From Bacteroidales bacterium (GTDB lineage: Bacteria > Bacteroidota > Bacteroidia > Bacteroidales > UBA932): DNA of 64,000 nt. Shown here piece after piece: positions 35,794-45,535 of this stretch. The notes under the pieces were generated by a model that was not told the DNA's origin, did no database searches, and was given only the letters and a program-made list of their open reading frames with translations. Numbering within the stretch: the first letter of the stretch is position 1; each line of letters begins with the position of its first letter. The stretch spans positions 186,001 to 250,000 of the forward strand of contig JAFROX010000009.1 of the NCBI GenBank assembly GCA_017429475.1, in the 5' to 3' direction. Made by a program: the position numbers and the translations under genes.

Positions 35794-36579
35794 TTATTTT
35801 CTTTTCAGAATCTTATGCTCATCGATGAGGTCGGTCAACGCGTCGTTAAGGTCGGAAATCTCGTCGTCGTTGTCGAATTCGATGTTGTAGTCCTTGCCGA
35901 AGCGGACGAAATCCTTGACTCCCTTGCCCATCTTCGTCAAAGGATTGATCACATAGAAGTTGAGGTAGGCATTGAAAAGCAGGATGACGATCAGTCCGAC
36001 TATCAGCGCCGCCACGGCCGGCATCATGCTGCGGAAGAACGTGCTTTCCATCATCTCTGAATTGGCCTGCAGCGCGGCGTTGCTCATCGAGTTGAGGTTG
36101 ACGATGTAGTTGCGCAGATAGGAATAATACTGCTGGACCCTTCCGAAATACCATTCCTGGCGGGCAGCGACGCCCTGTTCCCAGATCTCAGGAGCTTCCA
36201 TCACGACCTGCATATACGTGGCATATGCATAGCGCACGGAATCGGCATAACGGTTCTCCTGTTCGGTGGTGAAATTGTCGGGAAGCTTATCAAGCGTGGA
36301 GACGAAGGACTCGTGGATCGCGTTGCTGAAGTTCTCCGGCGGAGTCTCCTCCCCTAAAATTGCCAGCAGTTCCATATTGTATAGTTCGCTGGATTCGATG
36401 AGGGAACGCTCGGCGTTTATGCTCAAGATGTTGTCATTTATGACTCCGGAGCTCGCACGGTTGATTCTCACGAACTCGAAGATCGCGATGACGCTCGAGA
36501 AGAACAGTATGGTCCCCAGGATGGCAAATCCCGTACGGACTTTTCTCTTGATGGTTCTTCTGGATTTCTTGCGTCTCAT
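35794..36579 (-). CDS. HAMP-domain membrane protein without output domain
   Basis: A 261-residue protein: positively charged N-terminus (MRRKKSRRTIKRKVRTG), helix 1 (about 18-38), a periplasmic helical sensor of about 150 residues resembling four-helix MCP/histidine-kinase sensors, helix 2 (about 190-210, MPAVAALIVGLIVILLFNAYL), then a HAMP-like segment (NPLTKMGKGVKDFVRFGKDYNIEFDNDDEISDLNDALTDLID). It stops there, without kinase, cyclase or methyl-accepting domain. The start at 36579 avoids overlap with lpxB; an ATG at 36621 is possible. Lying 2 nt before trkH, it may modulate K+ uptake (inference). Confidence 0.75.
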   Translation of the reverse strand: MRRKKSRRTIKRKVRTGFAILGTILFFSSVIAIFEFVRINRASSGVINDNILSINAERSLIESSELYNMELLAILGEETPPENFSNAIHESFVSTLDKLPDNFTTEQENRYADSVRYAYATYMQVVMEAPEIWEQGVAARQEWYFGRVQQYYSYLRNYIVNLNSMSNAALQANSEMMESTFFRSMMPAVAALIVGLIVILLFNAYLNFYVINPLTKMGKGVKDFVRFGKDYNIEFDNDDEISDLNDALTDLIDEHKILKRK

Positions 36580-36610
36580 AGCCGGTTGTATGTAACCGCA
36601 AATGTAATAA

Positions 36611-37726
36611 TTATTCCTCAATAGTCGCTTTCAGGCACGATACCATTTCGGATGCGGCACGCTCGGCCGCACCGCCTTCTCCGAGCTGCCTTCTCAGGCT
36701 GGCATAATCTTCCAGCATCGCCGAGCGGCAGTCCTCGTCATTCACCAGCTTTTCAAGCACGGCGAGTATCCTGGCGGCATTGCAGTCTTGCTGGATGAGT
36801 TCTTCGAACACCGGCTTGTCGAGTATGATGTTAGCCAGGGAAATGTACTTCGTCTTCAGCATCAGCCTGGCCAGTCGGTAAGACAGCGGATCCATTGCAT
36901 ACACCACCACCTGCGGAACGGACAGAAGGGCGGCTTCGAGGCTTGCGGTGCCCGAGTCGATGACTGCCGCGGCGGCATTTTTCAGGACTGAATATGTATC
37001 GCCCCTGACCAGCTCCATCGAAGACCCGGAAAGGTATTCTTCGTAGACGGCATCGTCCAGGGAGTCAGCGGCGGCGACTACAAGCCGGTAATCCTTCAGC
37101 GGGCTGGAGGCCATCTTTTTCTCCAGTTCCAGGAATACAGGCATAGTGCGGCTGACTTCCATCCTGCGGCTGCCGGGAAGCAGGGCGATATAGGGAGAGG
37201 CCGTTTCATCAACAGCTGTGTCGCGTCCTGTGATGTCGACGAGCGGATTGCCCACGTAGCTGGCATCTATGCCGTGCCGGCTGAAGTAATCTTTCTCAAA
37301 AGGGAATATCACGAACAGCCTGTTCACCCAGCGGCGGAGCTTGCGCACGCGGCCTTCCCTGGTAGCCCAGACTTTTGGTGCAATGTACCAGAAGACCTTT
37401 ATTCCGATACGTGACGCAAAACGGGCGATGCGCAGGTTGAAGCCCGGATAGTCTATCAGGATGACCGCATCGGGAGCCCACGCAGCGATGTCGGTCTTGC
37501 AGACTGAGAGCCTGTGCAGGAATCTGCCGGCCTTGCCGAGCACTTCCTTCACTCCCATAACGGCCCCTTCGCGGTAGTCACCCGCAAGCGTACCTCCCTC
37601 GGCAGCCATCTTTTCTCCGCCCCAGTAGCGGAAGACGGCCTGCGGGTCGCAGCTTCGCAGGGCACGCATCAGCCCGGCACCGTGCAAATCGCCGGAGGCC
37701 TCGCCTGCTATGATGTAATACTTCAC
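36611..37726 (-). CDS. lpxB: Lipid-A-disaccharide synthase
   Basis: A 371-residue GT19 glycosyltransferase condensing UDP-diacylglucosamine with lipid X at the inner membrane. N-terminal MKYYIIAGEASGDLHGAGLMRAL, GYPGFNLR-type IDYPGFNLRIARF, YIAPKVWATREGRV, FPFEKDYFSRHGIDASYVGNPLVD, LLPGSRRMEV and SGTASLEAALL are all family hallmarks. It lies 4 nt after surE, and the surE-lpxB order is common in Bacteroidota. Confidence 0.97.
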   Translation of the reverse strand: MKYYIIAGEASGDLHGAGLMRALRSCDPQAVFRYWGGEKMAAEGGTLAGDYREGAVMGVKEVLGKAGRFLHRLSVCKTDIAAWAPDAVILIDYPGFNLRIARFASRIGIKVFWYIAPKVWATREGRVRKLRRWVNRLFVIFPFEKDYFSRHGIDASYVGNPLVDITGRDTAVDETASPYIALLPGSRRMEVSRTMPVFLELEKKMASSPLKDYRLVVAAADSLDDAVYEEYLSGSSMELVRGDTYSVLKNAAAAVIDSGTASLEAALLSVPQVVVYAMDPLSYRLARLMLKTKYISLANIILDKPVFEELIQQDCNAARILAVLEKLVNDEDCRSAMLEDYASLRRQLGEGGAAERAASEMVSCLKATIEE

Positions 37727-37730
37727 GGAA

Positions 37731-38528
37731 CTATAGCTTCCAGAGATGCGACAGCCTGTCTTTCTCGTTGTAATTGGTGGTATCGATCTTATGGGGCACG
37801 ATAGTGATATACCCGTCGGCGAGCAGTACGTGGTCCGCCTCCCCTGCAGTCGTCTTCATCTCGTAGTCCACGAACTGGCCTACCATCCAGTAGAACTCAC
37901 GGCCGCGGCCGTCCCAGCTCCTCTGGAACTCTTTCTCCCAGCGGCCGTTGCCCTGATGGGCGAAGCGGATTCCTTTGATCTGGTCTGCAGGAAGGTCGGG
38001 AAAATTCACGTTGAGGTAGGTCTGGTGCACCGGGGGTATTTCGAACATCTGTTCGAGTATCTTCGGGAGAAAGTGGAGCACTCCCGAGAAATCTGCGTCC
38101 TCGGCGTGGGTGTCTATCGAGAGCCCTATCGACGGTATGTCGTACAGGCTGCCTTCCTTGTTGGCGCCGAGTGTGCCGGAATACAGGGCTGCGGCAGAGG
38201 CGTTCGAGCCGTGGTTGATGCCTGATACGAACAGGTCGGGCCGGATGCCCCTCTCTATGCACATATTCGCCATCATCTTGGCGCAGTCTGCAGGTGTGCC
38301 GTTCATATAGTAGCACGACAGGCTTCCCTTACCCTCTTCAGCCTCGAAATACGCATAGCGTGTCACATACAGGGGATCTTCCATGCTCAGGGCCATCGAT
38401 CTTGCGGACTGGGGGTCCTTCGGAGCCACAAGCAGGACGTTGCCGTACTTCCTCAGAAATTCAGCTATGGTTGTCAGGCCTTTGGCCGTATAGGAGTCGT
38501 CGTTTGTCAATAATATCTCTCTAGTCAT
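37731..38528 (-). CDS. surE: 5'/3'-nucleotidase SurE
   Basis: A 265-residue metal-dependent nucleoside monophosphatase. Metal ligands: the Asp pair in LLTNDDSYTAKG, a Ser in PQSARSMALS, and Asn in VSGINHGSNA. The usual NDDG is NDDS here, leaving the ligands intact. The start at 38528 (MTREILL) fits homology; an upstream ATG adds eight residues. First gene of surE-lpxB; a minus-strand TAACTTTG near 38550 could be its -7 element. Confidence 0.95.
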   Translation of the reverse strand: MTREILLTNDDSYTAKGLTTIAEFLRKYGNVLLVAPKDPQSARSMALSMEDPLYVTRYAYFEAEEGKGSLSCYYMNGTPADCAKMMANMCIERGIRPDLFVSGINHGSNASAAALYSGTLGANKEGSLYDIPSIGLSIDTHAEDADFSGVLHFLPKILEQMFEIPPVHQTYLNVNFPDLPADQIKGIRFAHQGNGRWEKEFQRSWDGRGREFYWMVGQFVDYEMKTTAGEADHVLLADGYITIVPHKIDTTNYNEKDRLSHLWKL

Positions 38529-38578
38529 TCTGTTGAAAACTTGCAGTGGCAAAGTTACTTAATATAATAATTATTTTT

Positions 38579-38586
38579 TACATTTG
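38579..38586 (+). promoter_or_regulatory. -7-like element for gapA
   Basis: TACATTTG fits TAnnTTTG and would give a 5' leader of about 75-80 nt before the gapA ATG. No clear -33 TTTG was found. Confidence 0.35.
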
Positions 38587-38621
38587 CACGGTTTTCGGAA
38601 AAAGTTTTCAGAAACCACTGA

Positions 38622-39686
<1,065 letters not shown>

Positions 39687-39708
39687 TCTTTTTTAGCGAC
39701 ATAAATAG

Positions 39709-39741
39709 AAAACGGCCCGGCAACCCCGAGCCGTTTTTTTT
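39709..39741 (+). terminator. gapA terminator
   Basis: Hairpin with arms AACGGC and GCCGTT around a GC-rich loop, followed by eight T, 23 nt after the gapA stop. Confidence 0.85.
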
Positions 39742-39752
39742 CATTTACGCCA

Positions 39753-39837
39753 GCCCTCCTTAGGGCTCAGGGCCTGCTGCTAGGAGACTAGAATAATAGT
39801 CTCTTGCGCAGCAGCCCTGTCGCCACTGGCGGAGGGC
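39753..39837. repeat. Structured palindromic repeat, copy A
   Basis: An 85-bp element in the gapA/PLPBP convergent gap. Nested pairings: outer GCCCTCC/GGAGGGC; middle CAGGGC/GCCCTG and GCTGC/GCAGC; inner 7-bp stem GAGACTA/TAGTCTC closing a GAATAA loop. It is about 90% identical to copy B at 46628-46713, and the one difference in the middle stem is compensated on the opposite arm (GCTGC/GCAGC versus GCGGC/GCCGC). No coding function. Confidence 0.85.
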
Positions 39838-39854
39838 CTGTTCAGTTATGAAAC

Positions 39855-39989
39855 GCAAGTCGGCAGAATGCCGCAAGGCAACATTGTGCCCCGCTTTGCG
39901 AGGCCGGCCTTTTTGCCGAGCAAAGAAGGGGGTCAGGAGGGGCGCGGGCGTAAGCCCGTCGGTTGCCCTAGGCATTGCTGCCGACTTGC
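39855..39989. repeat. Three-way-junction inverted repeat, element D
   Basis: A 135-bp structure following copy A. P1 arms: GCAAGTCGGCAG (39855-39866) with CTGCCGACTTGC (39978-39989), extended by AATGCC/GGCATT and GGCAAC/GTTGCC. Inside are P2 (CCCC, CTTTGC and GGC at 39889-39904 pairing to GCC, GCAAAG and GGGG at 39915-39931) and P3 (CGGGC/GCCCG around a GTAA loop, 39945-39958). With copy A it fills the 336-bp gap between gapA and the PLPBP gene, which has no credible ORF. Confidence 0.8.
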
Positions 39990-40022
39990 TCTTGCCAGAT
40001 TATACTTGAAACGAAAGGAGAA

Positions 40023-40673
40023 CTACCTGGCGCCGAAGATAGCGGTGCCGATGCGCACCATTGTGGAGCCGCATTCGATTGCGGTTTCGTAGTCGCCGGT
40101 CATTCCCATAGAGATTTCCGGCTTCTCTATGCCGGCAACTGCAGCCACTTCTGCCGCAATCGCAGCCGCATTCGAGAATTCCCTGCGGACCTGGTCCATA
40201 TCGTCAGTGAACGTAGCCATAGCCATCACGCCGCGAAGACGCACGTTCGGATAGTCCGACATCCTCGCAGCCAGATCCACGGCCTCATCTCCCGAAAGTC
40301 CGTGCTTGGTTTCCTCCGAAGCCACGAACACCTCGAGCAGGATGTCCTGGACCTTGCCGGTCTTCGCCGCCTGGTCATTGACGGCCTTGAGCAGATGCTC
40401 GCTGTCTATGGACTGGATGAGCGCGGCGTAGGGAACCACGTTCTTTACCTTGTTGGTCTGGAGATGTCCGATGAAATGCCACTCGATGTCGTCGGGGAGC
40501 TGACGCGCCTTCTCCTGGAACTCCAGGGGCCTGTTCTCGCCGAACACCCTCTGTCCAGCCTCATAAGCTTCCATAATGGCCTCGACAGGCTTGAATTTGG
40601 AAACCGCCACCAGCTTTACGCCGGCGGGAAGACTGTTCCTGAAAAAAGCTATTTGTTCTCCGACTACGCCCAT
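40023..40673 (-). CDS. Pyridoxal-phosphate homeostasis protein (YggS/PLPBP family)
   Basis: A 216-residue single-domain PLP-binding protein with alanine-racemase N-terminal fold. The PLP lysine lies in LVAVSKFKP, with FGENRPLEFQEKARQLP, EWHFIGHLQTNKVK, VASEETKHGLSGDE and the phosphate-binding SMGMTGDYETAIECGSTMVRIGTAIFG. It helps control free PLP and amino-acid/keto-acid balance. Its start touches the yidC stop by one nucleotide. Confidence 0.95.
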   Translation of the reverse strand: MGVVGEQIAFFRNSLPAGVKLVAVSKFKPVEAIMEAYEAGQRVFGENRPLEFQEKARQLPDDIEWHFIGHLQTNKVKNVVPYAALIQSIDSEHLLKAVNDQAAKTGKVQDILLEVFVASEETKHGLSGDEAVDLAARMSDYPNVRLRGVMAMATFTDDMDQVRREFSNAAAIAAEVAAVAGIEKPEISMGMTGDYETAIECGSTMVRIGTAIFGAR

Positions 40674-42583
40674 TACTTGCGCTGAGACTTCTGCTGTTGC
40701 TGCTGGATCCTGTAAGCCTCCTCCAGACGCTGCTGGAACTTGGACTTCTTGGGAGCATCCTTGGAATCAGCCTTCTGCTTCAGCTGCGCGTAGAGTTTGT
40801 CCTCGTTGATGAACCACTTGCGGATGGCAAAGTTCTGTCCGATGGTGAACAGGTTTGACAGCAGGTAGTAGTAGCTCAGACCTGAAGAGAAGTTGTTACA
40901 GAGGCAAACCATGAAGATGGGCATGAACCATACTGACATGAACTTCATGCCGGGCATCTGCTGGGATGAGGCAGCGCTGTTGGACTCGAAGGTCATCTTC
41001 GAATAAGCCCACATGGATATACCCATCAGAAGCGCGAAGAGCGAGATGTGGTTGCCGTAGAGAGGAACCCTGAATCCGAAATCGAGAATCGAATCGTAGC
41101 AGCTCAGGTCCTCCGCCCAGAGGAACGGCTGCTGACGGAGCTCGAAGGAAGCCGGGAAGAAACGGAACATCGCGTACAGCAGAGGGAACTGGAAGAGCAG
41201 AGGCAGACAGCCGCCGAAGGTGCTGACACCCGCCCTCTTGTACAGATCCATCGTAGCCTGCTGGCGCTTCATCGCCTCGGACTCCTTGGAATAGCGCTCG
41301 TTGATCTTGTCAACCTCCGGCTTGAGCACCCTCATCTTTGCTGAAGAAGCATAGGACTTGTAGGTGAAAGGCGAAATCACAAGCTTCAGCATAATGGTCA
41401 GGATCAGGATGATCAGGCCGTAGCTTGCAATGGACTTGTGCAGCCAGTTGAAAACCGGAATGATGATGTATTTGTTGATTGAACCGACGAGCCAGCCTCC
41501 GAGAGGAATCAGCTTGTCGAACTTCAAATCGTAGCTCTTGAGTACAGGATAGTGGTTGGGAACGAAGTAGAACTGGAAGTTCTTGCTGAAGTCAGCGCTC
41601 TTGTCGCCGTATTCCACATTGAGCACAGCCGCATCGTGCATCAGATACCTGTCGGGGTTGTTCTCCGCGTAGGTGTGACCTCCGATATCGCCTGAGCTGA
41701 AGTTTTCCTCAGCGACGAGTATAGATGAGAAGAACTGCTGCTTGAAGGCCACCCACTGCGCCTGGCCGGCCAGGGATTCGCTTCCGCCGTCCTTGCGCAT
41801 CGTGATTTCCTTTATGTTGTCGTTGTCAGCATAACGGAAAGCGACGCTGGAATAGTTCTTCTCGTTGTCGTAGCCTTTCTCGAGACGAGGCACGTCCCAC
41901 GCCCAGGAAATCGTGAAGGAATATGCGCTGCGGGGGATGTACTCGTCCATTCCCACGAAGTGCAGGTCCATATCTACGAAATAATCGTCGGACGAAAGAG
42001 TATAGAGATTCTCGATGTATGAGTTCTCGTCGAAATACAGACGCATCGCAACGCTGTGGTCGGTAGTGCTGGCCACACGGTAGTTGAAGTCCATCGTATT
42101 GATGTACTGACCGGCATCGAGCTCGATGTCGAACGTGCTGTTGCGGCGGGTGTCGACAAGGTAGAGGGCGGTGCTGTCGTACTTGTAGAAGTCCTTCACA
42201 AGCACTTCGGCAACCTGTGCGCCCTTGGTGGAGATTCCCACCTTGATCTTGTCGTTTTCGAGATATACTATGCCGGCTTCCAGAGAATCGGCAGCGGCCG
42301 CGTTGAGAAACTCGCTTTTATAGTATGAGGTCTGGGCTGTTGCGCTGTCAGAAGCGACGGCGAACTGCCCCTCGCTGAGAATCCTTGCCAGTTCCACTGA
42401 ATCGGCTTCGGGGTATGCCTCGGCAGCAGCCCTGAGCGCCTCCACCCTTTCGATGGAGTCACGCACCCTGCTTTCTTCAAGCTGGGCTGCCTGCTGCTTG
42501 TTGAACTGCCTTGTGTTGTACCAGCTGAATGCAAAAAGGATCAGACCGATGAGGGCGAATCCGATAATGCTTTTCCTATCCAT
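40673..42583 (-). CDS. yidC: Membrane protein insertase YidC
   Basis: A 636-residue Oxa1/YidC-family insertase. An N-terminal helix (residues 5-22) is followed by a large periplasmic beta domain (about 60-365), then the conserved five-helix core (ASYGLIILILTIMLKLVISPFTYKSYASSAKMRVLKPEVDKI, FGGCLPLLFQFPLLYAMFRFFPASFELRQQPFLWAEDL) and a Lys/Gln-rich tail (QQQQQKSQRK). The start overlaps the DUF349 gene end by 8 nt. Confidence 0.96.
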   Translation of the reverse strand: MDRKSIIGFALIGLILFAFSWYNTRQFNKQQAAQLEESRVRDSIERVEALRAAAEAYPEADSVELARILSEGQFAVASDSATAQTSYYKSEFLNAAAADSLEAGIVYLENDKIKVGISTKGAQVAEVLVKDFYKYDSTALYLVDTRRNSTFDIELDAGQYINTMDFNYRVASTTDHSVAMRLYFDENSYIENLYTLSSDDYFVDMDLHFVGMDEYIPRSAYSFTISWAWDVPRLEKGYDNEKNYSSVAFRYADNDNIKEITMRKDGGSESLAGQAQWVAFKQQFFSSILVAEENFSSGDIGGHTYAENNPDRYLMHDAAVLNVEYGDKSADFSKNFQFYFVPNHYPVLKSYDLKFDKLIPLGGWLVGSINKYIIIPVFNWLHKSIASYGLIILILTIMLKLVISPFTYKSYASSAKMRVLKPEVDKINERYSKESEAMKRQQATMDLYKRAGVSTFGGCLPLLFQFPLLYAMFRFFPASFELRQQPFLWAEDLSCYDSILDFGFRVPLYGNHISLFALLMGISMWAYSKMTFESNSAASSQQMPGMKFMSVWFMPIFMVCLCNNFSSGLSYYYLLSNLFTIGQNFAIRKWFINEDKLYAQLKQKADSKDAPKKSKFQQRLEEAYRIQQQQQKSQRK

Positions 42584-44477
42584 TCTCCTGCCCGTTCTCC
42601 TTTTCGTCCAGTGATTTTATCTTCTGTTCAAGTTCTGCAAGTTCTTGTTTGGCCACTTCAATCTTGCTTGAGAGCTCTGCGAGGAGAGACTCGGCGTTCT
42701 TGCTCTTGGCGAAGAAGCCCATATTGTTCTCCCAGGTAGCTATGTCCTGCTCCATCTTGAGGAACTTCTGGATGAGACGGTCCTTCTCGGTAGGAGTCTT
42801 GGCATATGGCTTGGCGTGCTGCTCGCCATAGCGCTTGCGGTAGCGTGAAACCCTGTCTGAAGAATCGGCCACTGAACCGAACTTGTCGCTTATGGCTTTG
42901 TTGTATGCGCTCTGCACGTTTGCCTTCACCTTCAGGGGAACGAAACCGATCTCGTTCCAACGGGCCTGGAAGCCTGCAAGTGCCTCCTTGTCAGCTTCGG
43001 TGTCGGTAAGTTCGTATGCATTGATTTCATCGATAAGGGCGTTCTTGGCGGCGAGATTGTCGTCGAACTGGCTGTCCTGGTCAGAGAAATGCTTGTCGCG
43101 GTTCTCGAAGAAAGCGTCGCAGGCTGCGCGGAACCTCTTCCAGATCTGTTCTGATTTCTTGCGTGAAACAGGGCCGATCTCCTTCCACTGCTTCTGCAGG
43201 TTGATCAGAAGGTCTGAGGTCTTCTTCCATTCGGTGCTGCCAGCTACGGCCTCTGCCTGCTCGCAGAGAGCGATCTTCTTCTCCATATTCTCCTGCATCT
43301 GATCCTTGAAGCCGTTGTAGAACTCCCTCTTCGATGCGAAGAACTTGTCGCAGGCGGCGCGGAAGCGCTCGTAGATCTTCTGGTTGTCCTTCTTCGAAGC
43401 GAAACCGATGGTGCGCCACTCTTTCTGGATGTTCTCTATCTCCTTGGAAAGTGCGTTCCAGGTGTTGGAATCCTTCACTTCGCGTGAAGCAATCTCCTCG
43501 ACTTTCTCGCAGAGAGCAGTCTTGGCCTCGAGATTCTGCTGCTGGTTGCCTTTCTGTGACTCGAAATATGCCTGATGCTTCTTGTTGACTACTGAAGTAG
43601 CGGCTTTGAACCTCTCCCAGATCGACTCGCGGTGAGCTTTGTCGACGGGACCGTATTCTTTCCACTCCTCGTGGAGTTTCTGAATCTCGCGGAACGCTGC
43701 TACAGCATTGTCGCTCTCGGCAAGAGCCTCTGCCCTTTCGCAGAGTTTCTCCTTGGCTTCCAGGTTCTTCTTGAAATCGAGGTCGCGGAGCTCGCGGTTG
43801 ATCTTCACGTAATCGTAGAAAGCCTCTACGTAATGGCTGTATGTCTCATAGAGATCCTTTGCCTTTGTGGGAGGAACTGCACCTGCCGCACGCCACCTGT
43901 TCTGCAATTCCCTGAATGCGGGATATGCAGTGCCGAGGTCGCCGGGATTGTCTACGAGAACCTTGAGCTCATCGATGATCTTGCTCTTGACTTCGTAGTT
44001 CTCTTCCTTCTTCTGGTTGAGTTCCTGAACATATTTGCCCCTGACGGTCTTGTACTGACCGTAAAGATCCTTGAAACCTCTCTCAATCTCAGCAAAGGGA
44101 TTGACTGACACCTCTTCGCCTTCCTTCACGGCTTCTGCCTCGGACGCTGCTTCAGCAACTGCTTCAGCTGCAGACTCGGCTGCTTCTTCGGCCTGCTGTG
44201 CGACTGCTGTCTCGACAGGCTGGAAACCAGCGGCAATCTTCTCTTTCTTGAGGGTCTTGTAGAACGCAGCCTTGATGCCTTCGGCATATTTGTAGAGTTG
44301 CTGCACGTCACCTTTGTCCAGCAGTTCCTGGAAAAGGTCGACAAGTTCCTTCAGTCCTTTGTTCGAATAGTCAATAACTTCTTCGACGGGAGCAGTCTCT
44401 GCTTCCGGATTCATAACGACGGGTTGCTCCACGTTGTTTTCAACTTCTGAAGCAATCGGTTTCATATCTTCACTCAT
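42576..44477 (-). CDS. DUF349 repeat protein (five repeats)
   Basis: A 633-residue, highly charged, mostly helical cytoplasmic protein. An acidic, Ala/Glu-rich linker (about 85-125) separates an N-terminal helical region from five DUF349 modules. Their signature Trp residues (LQNRW, LHEEW, IQKEW, LQKQW, FQARW) fall at about 195, 272, 354, 431 and 507, a period of about 80, each followed by a G-P/F-V-turn. The C-terminus is a coiled coil. Function is unknown; E. coli relatives are linked to translation or stress. The ATG at 44477 (MSEDMKP) is chosen over one three codons earlier. Minus-strand TATATTTG near 44510 is a -7 candidate. Confidence 0.88.
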   Translation of the reverse strand: MSEDMKPIASEVENNVEQPVVMNPEAETAPVEEVIDYSNKGLKELVDLFQELLDKGDVQQLYKYAEGIKAAFYKTLKKEKIAAGFQPVETAVAQQAEEAAESAAEAVAEAASEAEAVKEGEEVSVNPFAEIERGFKDLYGQYKTVRGKYVQELNQKKEENYEVKSKIIDELKVLVDNPGDLGTAYPAFRELQNRWRAAGAVPPTKAKDLYETYSHYVEAFYDYVKINRELRDLDFKKNLEAKEKLCERAEALAESDNAVAAFREIQKLHEEWKEYGPVDKAHRESIWERFKAATSVVNKKHQAYFESQKGNQQQNLEAKTALCEKVEEIASREVKDSNTWNALSKEIENIQKEWRTIGFASKKDNQKIYERFRAACDKFFASKREFYNGFKDQMQENMEKKIALCEQAEAVAGSTEWKKTSDLLINLQKQWKEIGPVSRKKSEQIWKRFRAACDAFFENRDKHFSDQDSQFDDNLAAKNALIDEINAYELTDTEADKEALAGFQARWNEIGFVPLKVKANVQSAYNKAISDKFGSVADSSDRVSRYRKRYGEQHAKPYAKTPTEKDRLIQKFLKMEQDIATWENNMGFFAKSKNAESLLAELSSKIEVAKQELAELEQKIKSLDEKENGQENG

Positions 44478-44535
44478 GGGGTACAAATAATAATTAAGCT
44501 TGCAAATATAACACTTTTAAAATATTTTTGCGCAT

Positions 44536-45216
44536 ATGAGGATTGATATTCTATCTGCCGTTCCGGAATTGCTCGAGAGCCCGCTGAATTACTCCATAAT
44601 CAAGCGCGCCAAAGATAAGAATCTTGTGGACATACACATCCACAACATCCGAGACTACGGCCTTGGCAGCTACCGTCAGATCGACGACTACGCATACGGC
44701 GGAGACGCCGGTATGGTGATGATGGTCGAACCCATATTCAACATCATCGAAAAGCTCAGGAAGGAGCGTGACTACGACGAAGTGATTTATACCTCGCCCG
44801 ACGGCAAGATTCTGGACCAGGCCTGTGCCAACCACCTGAGCTGCCTGCAGAACATCATCATCCTGTGCGGTCACTACAAGGGCATCGACCAGCGCATCCG
44901 CGACCATCTCATCACCCTAGAGATCTCTGCAGGAGACTATGTCCTCAGCGGAGGCGAGCTTCCTGCCGCCATAATCACCGATGCTGTGGTACGCCTGATT
45001 CCGGGTGCCCTGGGCGATGAGACCTCTGCCCTGAGCGATTCATTCCAGGACGAACTGCTCTCCCCTCCCATCTATACCAGGCCAGCCGACTTCAACGGGT
45101 GGAAGGTTCCCGAGGTCCTGCTCAGCGGCAATCCCAAGCTCATCAAGGCCTGGCAGGACGAACAGGCGCTCGAGAGAACCAAGAGGCTCCGCCCCAACCT
45201 TTTGTCCAAAAATTGA
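44536..45216 (+). CDS. trmD: tRNA (guanine-37-N1)-methyltransferase
   Basis: A 226-residue SPOUT-class enzyme making m1G37 from [61 protein letters not shown], and the trefoil-knot [31 protein letters not shown] with the catalytic Asp in [22 protein letters not shown] are present. A TATTTTTG motif ends only 5 nt before the ATG (44523-44530), implying a leaderless transcript if used. Confidence 0.97.
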   Translation: MRIDILSAVPELLESPLNYSIIKRAKDKNLVDIHIHNIRDYGLGSYRQIDDYAYGGDAGMVMMVEPIFNIIEKLRKERDYDEVIYTSPDGKILDQACANHLSCLQNIIILCGHYKGIDQRIRDHLITLEISAGDYVLSGGELPAAIITDAVVRLIPGALGDETSALSDSFQDELLSPPIYTRPADFNGWKVPEVLLSGNPKLIKAWQDEQALERTKRLRPNLLSKN

Positions 45217-45244
45217 TTTTTTTGGCCAGCTTTTTGTATTTTTG
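45213..45244 (+). promoter_or_regulatory. Promoter of small lipoprotein 1
   Basis: TTG (45213-45215) and TATTTTTG (45237-45244), 21 nt apart; the -7 element ends 32 nt before the ATG. The same TTTTTGTATTTTTG block recurs before the paralogous second gene. Confidence 0.5.
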
Positions 45245-45276
45245 TACAGACAATAAATCTATTATCCCTTTTTGTA

Positions 45277-45489
45277 ATGAAAAAAGTAATTCTGGCATTA
45301 GTGCTTGCTGCTTGCGTCGCAGGATTGAGCAGTTGTTCGAAACAATGTTATTGCAAGGCTTCATTGGACGGGAAAGAGGTTAAAGGCAACACATATTTCC
45401 TTGAAGACGGCAAGAAGTGCAGCGACTACAACTATAAAGGCATCTGGGGAAGCGTACCCGTCGATTACAGCTGCGCCGACACAATGTAA
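45277..45489 (+). CDS. Small cysteine-patterned lipoprotein 1
   Basis: A 70-residue lipoprotein: signal MKKVILALVLAACVAGLSSC with lipobox LSSC (acylated Cys20). The mature part has four further cysteines at 24, 26, 48 and 66 in the order CYC...KKCSDYNYK...YSC, enough for two disulfides. It is about 60% identical to the next gene, with all five Cys at identical positions, so the pair is a tandem duplication. No family recognised. Its own promoter-like motif lies upstream. Confidence 0.8.
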   Translation: MKKVILALVLAACVAGLSSCSKQCYCKASLDGKEVKGNTYFLEDGKKCSDYNYKGIWGSVPVDYSCADTM

Positions 45490-45497
45490 TTTTTTTG

Positions 45498-45505
45498 TAT
45501 TTTTG
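45498..45505 (+). promoter_or_regulatory. -7 element of small lipoprotein 2
   Basis: TATTTTTG, preceded by a T-run as in the first copy; it ends 30 nt before the ATG at 45536. The duplicated placement suggests the duplication included the promoter. Confidence 0.45.
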
Positions 45506-45535
45506 AAATAACAAACCAATTAAACACTCTTGATA

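Noticed and set aside
39760-39975. 71-codon minus-strand ORF in the gapA/PLPBP gap
   Set aside because: It runs across the two structured repeats, its sequence is dictated by the palindromes, it has no recognisable domain, and no promoter-like motif precedes it.
42659-42960. Alternative-frame ORFs within the DUF349 gene
   Set aside because: Long shadows from charged, repetitive codons; the DUF349 frame alone shows periodic conserved motifs.
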